Of a stretch of 16,798 bases of DNA, positions 11,771-16,798 are shown piece after piece. Within the stretch, counting starts at the first letter, position 1. Every line of letters begins with the position of its first letter. Position numbers and translations under genes: made by a program. The notes under the pieces were generated by a model that saw only the letters and a list, made by a program, of their open reading frames with translations, was not told the origin of the DNA and made no database searches. The DNA is taken from NCBI RefSeq assembly GCF_902493135.1, contig NZ_CABUOD010000062.1:1-16798 (forward strand), read 5' to 3'. The stretch comes from an uncultured Parabacteroides sp. (GTDB taxonomy: Bacteria > Bacteroidota > Bacteroidia > Bacteroidales > Tannerellaceae).

Positions 11771-14140
11771 ATGAAACAATTTATTCTTTTTCTCTTCGTA
11801 TTACTTCCTTTTTGTGTGACTTCACAGGTGAATGAGACGTTTGACGGGCCGGAGATCGATTCGGCTAATCCTTGGCGTGAAGATTCAGCCGGATTCTTTG
11901 TGAAAGACGGACGGTTGCAGTTCGATGCAAGCCGAAGGGTTAAAGGCATTCATACGATCAAATTGGACATCCCTTACAATGTTGACAGCATGGAATGGAT
12001 GTTTGATGTTTCTTTTTCTTATAAGCCTACAAACAATAATAATGTAAGAGTTTTTGTCTATGCTACCGGTGAACCTACAAATGTCGCTTATTTTATACAA
12101 GTGGGCCATAACGAGGGAAATGTATCTTTGTATTCATGGCCTCTTTCTTCTTCCGATTCACAAAGGGAAATAAAAGGGAGAGGTGGTATCTTAACGAAGG
12201 AGAGTAATAACATTCGCGTTAAATTGACTTTGGAGAATAATTCTAAATTGGTTTTGTATACACGTTTAGACACTGAAAGTTGTTTTCATAAAGAAGGAGA
12301 ATGTAAAGTTGTCTCTTTAGGAATTAGGAAAGGTGGCGTTTTAAATTTGCAATGTAGGTATATGGCTGCATCAAAGGATAATATGATTACTTCTTTTGAT
12401 AATATCATTATTTCTGACCATGTCACTTCTACTCCGCTTGAACCGGAAGAAAAGCCGGGGGCATCTGATGAAGATGTAAAAACTCTGTCTTTGCAGGATT
12501 TGGAGCAAGAGAGTGCGACAGAACTTCTGATGGTGTTCGATGATCCCGTAGATCCTGCCCAATACCAAATATCTTTATCAGAGATAGGCGATGCCGATGA
12601 TGTTTATATCTCAGAAGACGAAAAGGTGCTGAAAGTTGCATGGAATGAAGCCATGTTGAAGGACAAAACCTATACTCTGTCTTATTCTGGTATATTCAAC
12701 AAGTCGGGTGGTGAATGTAAAGGTGATACAACGTTTATATCTGCTTACGGAGAGGACAAACAGGAACCAGGACGTTCAGGCACGCTCTTGATTAATGAAA
12801 TTATGGCTGATGCTGTTGGGCTGAAAGAGTTAGAGAAAACGGAATATATAGAACTGTATAATGCGTCGGGAAAGGAACTGTCGCTTAAAGGTTGGCAGCT
12901 TATATACGGAAAGGAAAAGCCGAAAACGATCGGAAATGTAAGCGTCCCTGCAGCAGGTTATTTAGTTTTATATCGTTCGGGTAGGGAAATAAATATTGAT
13001 GACGGAGGCATAGCTGTCCCGATGGATAATTTCCCTTCACAATTGGCTAATGCAGGTAAAGAACTGCAATTATGGGATGCTTCGGGAAAAGTGGTTGACA
13101 AAGTAACCTATGCCAAAGCCACTTCCGGCAAATCCTGGGAACGTTCCGCTTCCGGCTGGCATCTCAGCGTTGATCCCCGTGGAGGAACGCCCGGCTCGGT
13201 TAATTCCTCTCCGGGTAATGAGGAAGAGCCGCCGGTGGATCCTGCCGATCCGGACGAACCCGATGTCCCGGATAATCCGGCTGATCCCGACATCCCCGTA
13301 ACCGCAGATCCTGTCCAGCCCGGAGAAATCGTTATTAACGAGTTGCTCCCCGACCCGTATGCCGGAGGCAGCGAATATATCGAATTGTATAACCGTTCGG
13401 ATCACCCCTTGTCCTTGTCCGCTCTCTCTGTTGCCATCCGTAAATCGGACGGGACGCTCGGCACCCGGTATCCTTTGGCCTCTGTTCCGCGCAACCTGAC
13501 AGCAAAAAGCTACCTCCTCTTGACCAAGAGCCTGGAAGGCGTTGCCTCTTTCTACGATATATCCGATCCGTCCGCTTTTTGCGGGATGGCCAAACTTCCT
13601 ATTCTTGCCAATACATCTTCTACTTTGGTATTATTCCGTGCTGCGGATGAAACAGTAATAGATGAAGTCGCCTATTCGTCGAAATGGCACGCTCATTCCG
13701 TCAAAAATAAAAAAGGAGTCGCCCTTGAACGCATTGATCCGGATGCCGCTACGCAAAACCCGGCAAACTGGACCTCTGCTTCCGAAACGGCAGGTTACGG
13801 CACGCCCGGTTATCGGAACTCCCAATATAAAAATGTTTCGCCTGGAGGTGCTACGGGGATAGAGCCTCCTGTCTGGATAGAAGAATCGGGCAGCTATACC
13901 GTTTCCTACCTGCTCGACCGTCCGGGATATAACTGCCGTGCCTTTGTTTTCAATACCTCCGGCCTGCGTGTCGCCGAGATAGCCAATCATGAGTTATTAG
14001 GAACGTCCGGCGAAATTACCTGGAGCGGCATTGCCAACAACGGAAGCCCGTTGCAGACAGGCGTCTATATCTTTTATGCTGAAATATATCACCCCGAAGG
14101 TACGGTGAAACGCTTTAAGAAGGCTTTCCTGATTCGGTGA
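11771..14140 (+). CDS. Large secreted lamin-tail-domain protein
   Basis: A 789-residue exported protein. Residues 1-19 are a signal peptide (MKQFILFLFVLLPFCVTSQ). Order of parts: a jelly-roll-like region (about 20-218, starting NETFDGPEIDS); an Ig-like region (about 238-327, ending TLSYSGIFNKSGGECKGDTTF); lamin-tail domain 1 (about 337-478, LLINEIMAD, EYIELYNASG, GWQL, ending DPRGGTPGSVN); an acidic Pro/Asp linker (about 482-516); lamin-tail domain 2 (about 518-685, IVINELLPDPY, EYIELYNRS, ending AGYGTPGYRNSQ); and a FlgD-type Ig domain (about 703-789, SYLLDRPG, WSGIANNG, LQTGVYIFY). Related proteins are surface or periplasmic; no catalytic domain is seen. A GTG at 11732 extends the frame, but ATG 11771 gives the signal peptide. 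The first half is visibly more AT-rich than the last third. Confidence 0.85.
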   Translation: MKQFILFLFVLLPFCVTSQVNETFDGPEIDSANPWREDSAGFFVKDGRLQFDASRRVKGIHTIKLDIPYNVDSMEWMFDVSFSYKPTNNNNVRVFVYATGEPTNVAYFIQVGHNEGNVSLYSWPLSSSDSQREIKGRGGILTKESNNIRVKLTLENNSKLVLYTRLDTESCFHKEGECKVVSLGIRKGGVLNLQCRYMAASKDNMITSFDNIIISDHVTSTPLEPEEKPGASDEDVKTLSLQDLEQESATELLMVFDDPVDPAQYQISLSEIGDADDVYISEDEKVLKVAWNEAMLKDKTYTLSYSGIFNKSGGECKGDTTFISAYGEDKQEPGRSGTLLINEIMADAVGLKELEKTEYIELYNASGKELSLKGWQLIYGKEKPKTIGNVSVPAAGYLVLYRSGREINIDDGGIAVPMDNFPSQLANAGKELQLWDASGKVVDKVTYAKATSGKSWERSASGWHLSVDPRGGTPGSVNSSPGNEEEPPVDPADPDEPDVPDNPADPDIPVTADPVQPGEIVINELLPDPYAGGSEYIELYNRSDHPLSLSALSVAIRKSDGTLGTRYPLASVPRNLTAKSYLLLTKSLEGVASFYDISDPSAFCGMAKLPILANTSSTLVLFRAADETVIDEVAYSSKWHAHSVKNKKGVALERIDPDAATQNPANWTSASETAGYGTPGYRNSQYKNVSPGGATGIEPPVWIEESGSYTVSYLLDRPGYNCRAFVFNTSGLRVAEIANHELLGTSGEITWSGIANNGSPLQTGVYIFYAEIYHPEGTVKRFKKAFLIR

Positions 14141-14152
14141 TAAATGGATATG

Positions 14153-14204
14153 ATAAAGCTGTTTGTGAATAGAAATGTAATATTCTACTTATAAACAGCT
14201 TTAT
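14153..14204. terminator. Convergent hairpin between the lamin-tail and C11 genes
   Basis: ATAAAGCTGTTT (14153-14164) and AAACAGCTTTAT (14193-14204) are perfectly complementary, with a 28-base loop. The right arm lies within the last codons of the C11 gene, so the hairpin can serve both convergent transcripts. There is no strong T run on either side. Confidence 0.5.
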
Positions 14205-15291
14205 ACCATTCTAATTGTGTGTACCAACTATTTAATGTTGGATATGCCTGCTTGGGTATGTAGGTTGATAACCCGCTGAAGTGATTAATTTTTCTCTTGT
14301 AAAAATCGTATTCTGTGTTGTACTTATGAATTATGGCTTGGTCTCTTGCTTCGGAAAAAAGGATATATTGTTCGTCTGTGCTTATTCGTTTAATAAAATC
14401 ATCAAAATCAAACAAAAGGTGTTTGGAAAATCTATCATAGCATTGTATCTCTGATGTGGATAATGAGTATATAGGATTAAGTCCAACTTGGTTAATGATG
14501 TTGTGAGTTGCTGCTGCTAATTCTTCTAAATGTTCAGTGTCTACTACTGATATTGTAGCATTATTATATGGCTCTTTCTCATTATAGAATGTGTAAAATG
14601 TTTCTGCGATTTCTTTTACTTTTGGTTCATCTGAAAATAAATAAGAGATGATATCCTGATAGGGAAATCCCAAACTGTAGATTTCTGTAGGGGATGAAAT
14701 TATGTATTTAGCTTTATTGCGTAATTCATATGCGCATTCGATGCCTCCCATGTAACAAGCATCAAATAGGATATAGTCGAAAAATCTATTATTAGGTAAT
14801 GCCTCTGCCAATTCATAAATTTCCATACTTTTTTTGTTCTCTTCTCCAAATGAACGTAACATTTGTATATATTGAGTTGGAAGCCAAGACATGCCGTGGC
14901 TGGATAAGAGCAAACCGTAACTTTCTGATGGGTATAAGGAGATTACATCATTTATAACACTGTTCATGACTTGAGGCGAAATAGCACTTTGAATATCGTA
15001 GTCTTTTATATGATGCCTTGTTGTAACGCCATTGACTTCTTTTATTTCAAATAATTCAGGATTTTCTCCTGTTGAAGAATAATAGACGACTAAATGTCCG
15101 TTGTTGAGGTTCTTAGTCGTGACTCCTTGTATCATGCTATTTATATTGGCTTGCAAGGAAGAACCTAAATTGCTTTCTATCATATAGACCAATACTGTAC
15201 GGGTAGATGGGACCTCGATTTTTTCATTCTCGGAACAACTTGTGAATCCTAAACAAAGGGTGATAAATAGAGTGATAAGTTTAAATTTCAT
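14185..15291 (-). CDS. Clostripain-family (C11) cysteine peptidase lipoprotein
   Basis: A 368-residue predicted lipoprotein: a hydrophobic signal followed by the lipobox-like FTSC, with C19 as the lipid-bearing cysteine. The peptidase core has strand TRTVLVYMIES (30-40), GLLLSSHGMSW (126-136) with catalytic H132, and YILFDACYMGGIE (173-185) with catalytic C179, the standard C11/clostripain His-Cys pair. The family cleaves after Arg or Lys; the specificity of this one is unknown. It probably faces the periplasm or the cell surface. No internal activation site could be picked out with confidence. The gene is conspicuously AT-rich compared with the genes on either side, which suggests separate origin. 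It stands alone, with a -7 box at 15321-15328. Confidence 0.88.
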   Translation of the reverse strand: MKFKLITLFITLCLGFTSCSENEKIEVPSTRTVLVYMIESNLGSSLQANINSMIQGVTTKNLNNGHLVVYYSSTGENPELFEIKEVNGVTTRHHIKDYDIQSAISPQVMNSVINDVISLYPSESYGLLLSSHGMSWLPTQYIQMLRSFGEENKKSMEIYELAEALPNNRFFDYILFDACYMGGIECAYELRNKAKYIISSPTEIYSLGFPYQDIISYLFSDEPKVKEIAETFYTFYNEKEPYNNATISVVDTEHLEELAAATHNIINQVGLNPIYSLSTSEIQCYDRFSKHLLFDFDDFIKRISTDEQYILFSEARDQAIIHKYNTEYDFYKRKINHFSGLSTYIPKQAYPTLNSWYTQLEWYKAVYK

Positions 15292-15320
15292 ATACTCTCA
15301 ATACTAAATAATTTATTCTG

Positions 15321-15328
15321 CAAAGATA
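15321..15328 (-). promoter_or_regulatory. -7 box for the C11 lipoprotein gene
   Basis: The complement of CAAAGATA reads TATCTTTG, exact TAnnTTTG, 30 bases before ATG 15291. The expected -33 position is GC-rich and lacks TTTG. Confidence 0.45.
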
Positions 15329-15371
15329 AGGAATTAATCTGTCCGGCGCGTGCATTTAAGTATCAAATCTG

Positions 15372-15402
15372 TTTATAGACATATAGATTTTGCATATCTT
15401 TG
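15372..15402 (+). promoter_or_regulatory. Promoter for the DUF3575-DUF3868 pair
   Basis: TTTA (15372-15375), 19 bases, then TATCTTTG (15395-15402), exact TAnnTTTG, 28 bases before ATG 15431. Confidence 0.6.
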
Positions 15403-15430
15403 TTTTCTAATTCAGGATGTAAATCAATAA

Positions 15431-15994
15431 ATGTCGATGAACAGAATCTATCTTGTCCTAATCAGTCTGTGTTGCGCTTTCTGTGCCCGGTCGCAGATGG
15501 TTGCCGTAAAGACGAACGTACTGTATGACGCGACCACGACTTTCAATCTCGGAGCGGAAGTGGCATTCAATAAACATCTTTCACTCGATGTTTCGGGCAA
15601 TTACAATCCCTGGACTTTCCGGGACGATAAATCCCTCAAGCATTGGCTCGTGCAACCGGAGTTGCGCTACTGGCTGCACGAACGGTTCAACGGGCATTTC
15701 TTTGGCGCCCATGCCCTGTATGCCGACTATGAGGTGGCGGGCAAGTCCTTGTTGAATGTGATGAAATCCCGTTATGCCTACGACGGCAATGCTTTTGGAG
15801 GGGGACTTTCGTATGGCTACCAGCTTTATCTTTCACCTCGTTGGAACATCGAGTTTACAGCCGGAATCGGGTATGTCCGGTTTAGATACGACAAAAGCCC
15901 TTTCCCCGGAAGCCGGGATGAGTCGGGCAATTACCGCAACGACTATTTCGGACCTACCAAGTTAGGGATAAGTATCATGTATATCATTAAATAA
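15431..15994 (+). CDS. DUF3575 outer-membrane beta-barrel protein
   Basis: A 187-residue exported protein with a signal peptide (about residues 1-22, MSMNRIYLVLISLCCAFCARSQ) and then amphipathic beta strands. It shows the DUF3575 hallmarks: VAVKTNVLYDATTTFNLGAE at the mature N-terminus, LSLDVSGNYNPW, HWLVQPELRYW and GGGLSYGYQLYLSPRWNIEFTAGIGY. The family is Bacteroidales-specific and commonly sits at the start of fimbria-like loci with DUF3868 and Mfa/Fim-type genes (family knowledge). It is the first gene of a pair, 7 bases before the next. ATG 15431 or 15437 are both possible starts. It is probably a small outer-membrane barrel; exact function unknown. Confidence 0.85.
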   Translation: MSMNRIYLVLISLCCAFCARSQMVAVKTNVLYDATTTFNLGAEVAFNKHLSLDVSGNYNPWTFRDDKSLKHWLVQPELRYWLHERFNGHFFGAHALYADYEVAGKSLLNVMKSRYAYDGNAFGGGLSYGYQLYLSPRWNIEFTAGIGYVRFRYDKSPFPGSRDESGNYRNDYFGPTKLGISIMYIIK

Positions 15995-16001
15995 GAGCCT
16001 T

Positions 16002-16511
16002 ATGAGAACAATTCCGTATATCCTGCTTTTCCTTTTTGCCGCCCTGTCCGGCCATGCCCAGGAACTTCTGTCCGATTACCGGGGGATGGTGCATGTGAAG
16101 GAGAATAGTATCGAACGACAGGGAGACAACTTGGTGTTGGACCTGCAAATCGACTTGTCCGGATTGTCCGTAGGCCGTTACCAGAGCCTGGCGATCGCAC
16201 CGATGCTTCGCGAAGGACGCGACTCGCTGATGCTTCAACCGATCGTCGTCAACGGGGCCAATAAGCAGAAGATGTACGAACGGAAGCTCGCTTTCGAAGG
16301 CAAAGTCGTGGCGGATGACGGGGCTTATCTGGTCGTGAAAAACCGGCCGTCCTTGCTTCGCGAAATTATCTATCGGAAAGCGGTTCCTTTCGAACCTTGG
16401 ATGAAGGGCGCGGAACTCGTCTTGGTCGGCGAACTGAAAAACTATGATGGCGTTACAAAGAAGGTGTATATAAATGTCTTGACGGATAGCCTGCCCTTTT
16501 ATTCCTTCTGA
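16002..16511 (+). CDS. DUF3868-type protein, apparently lacking its C-terminal part
   Basis: A 169-residue exported protein: signal peptide 1-19 (MRTIPYILLFLFAALSGHA), then a beta-rich domain (VHVKENSIERQGDNLVLDLQ, GRYQSLAIAPMLREGRDSLMLQPIVVNGANK, VGELKNYDGVTKKVYINVL). This matches the N-terminal domain of DUF3868 proteins as I know them. Full-length relatives usually continue for some 200 more residues with an OmpA-like C-terminus; here a stop follows SLPFYSF and no continuation is readable in any frame before the transposase remnant. It could be a natural short form, but truncation is likelier. It follows the DUF3575 gene by 7 bases, as in fimbria-like operons, but no fimbrillin gene appears in the remaining bases. 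Confidence 0.65.
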   Translation: MRTIPYILLFLFAALSGHAQELLSDYRGMVHVKENSIERQGDNLVLDLQIDLSGLSVGRYQSLAIAPMLREGRDSLMLQPIVVNGANKQKMYERKLAFEGKVVADDGAYLVVKNRPSLLREIIYRKAVPFEPWMKGAELVLVGELKNYDGVTKKVYINVLTDSLPFYSF

Positions 16512-16545
16512 CATCCGGGTGCGACCGTCCAAAACAATCGGATGT
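16511..16545 (+). terminator. Weak hairpin after the DUF3868-type gene
   Basis: ACATCCG (16511-16517) pairs with CGGATGT (16539-16545), with a 21-base loop; a modest stem without a T run. It may terminate the pair or be incidental. Confidence 0.3.
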
Positions 16546-16588
16546 AGAGGATTCTTCCCGTTTCGTCCTCCCATTCATAAATAATATG

Positions 16589-16596
16589 TATATTTG
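16589..16596 (+). promoter_or_regulatory. -7 box for the transposase remnant
   Basis: TATATTTG, an exact TAnnTTTG match, 31 bases before ATG 16628. The -33 region is poor (TTTC at 16561-16564 is too far away). Confidence 0.45.
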
Positions 16597-16627
16597 TGGA
16601 TTACATAACAAATAAAAAACAGTAACT

Positions 16628-16798
16628 ATGAAAAAGGAAGAGTCGGATCTGAAAATCATGGAAGAGATGGAAAGAAGAGAGTTGCAGGACAGGTATATCC
16701 GTTTTGATTGGGCCATCAAGCGTCTGTTGCGCCAGAAGGCCAATCTTTGGGTGAAGACTACGACAAGATCAAGAAAGTCTACTCCATCAGCGTCCTCT
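16628..16798 (+). pseudogene. PD-(D/E)XK nuclease-family transposase, internally deleted and frameshifted (runs off the window)
   Basis: The start encodes DRYIRFDWAIKRLLRQKAN (about residues 21-39), the typical N-terminus of the Rpn-like PD-(D/E)XK transposase family of Bacteroidetes. Family members then continue with NFGVLEGFL-like sequence and a nuclease core of about 80 residues. Here the frame runs straight into unrelated sequence (LWVKTTTRSRKS). Shifting frame at 16750 gives GEDYDKIKKVYSISVL, which in the family lies well after the nuclease core (normally followed by YFDLG). So the core has been deleted and the frame broken at about 16741-16750. The rest lies beyond the window. Family assignment rests on remembered motifs. 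Confidence 0.75.

Noticed and set aside
13070..13405. 111-residue minus-strand open frame in the lamin-tail gene
   Set aside because: Shadow of the Pro/Asp-rich linker coding region.

Overview
The window looks like chromosomal DNA of a Bacteroidales gut or oral commensal; a Parabacteroides or Bacteroides relative is my inference. The basis is: (i) several starts are preceded by the Bacteroidetes sigma-ABfr-type promoter (TTTG, 19-20 nt, TAnnTTTG), with exact -7 matches at 2562, 7006 and 15395 (+) and at 10468, 11735 and 15321 (-); (ii) there is little Shine-Dalgarno sequence; (iii) the families are typical of the order (DUF3836, DUF3575, DUF3868, DUF4143 ATPase, lamin-tail surface protein, C11 lipoprotein, PD-(D/E)XK transposase). 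No tRNA, rRNA, CRISPR array or intact insertion sequence was seen. No gene-free stretch exceeds 300 bases; the larger gaps (2418-2606, 3018-3184, 6811-7036, 10445-10627) are described as features.

Layout. 80-2417 (+): a five-gene cluster of three DUF2975-type membrane proteins, a small two-helix membrane protein and a YozG-like HTH regulator. 2607-3017 (+): secreted DUF3836-type protein behind a promoter with repeated dyads. 3185-3937 (+): DinD-like Bro-N protein lacking a normal start codon. Its coding sequence contains a 30-bp palindrome that recurs twice just downstream as intergenic hairpins. 4064-5428 (-): stand-alone TrpB2-type tryptophan synthase beta chain. It is divergent from 5587-9144 (+), a GC-richer block of two tandem porin-like outer-membrane paralogues separated by a 22-bp-period palindromic repeat array, the second paralogue overlapping an RmlD-like reductase by 1 nt. 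9191-10444 (-): AAA ATPase/DUF4143 protein with a repeated dyad at its promoter. 10628-11638 (-): aspartate-semialdehyde dehydrogenase (asd) with a clear terminator. 11771-14140 (+): large secreted lamin-tail-domain protein. 14185-15291 (-): AT-rich C11 (clostripain-like) lipoprotein. 15431-16511 (+): DUF3575-DUF3868-type pair resembling the start of a fimbrial or outer-membrane locus, apparently cut short. 16628-end: a PD-(D/E)XK transposase gene with its middle deleted.

Most units are independent. Cooperation is supported by layout in only three places: the DUF2975/HTH cluster (membrane proteins with their likely regulator), porin 2 with the reductase (translational coupling), and the DUF3575/DUF3868 pair. 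The best leads for something undescribed are the dinD palindrome shared between gene and intergenic hairpins, the palindromic 22-bp array between the porin paralogues, and the triplicated DUF2975 operon.
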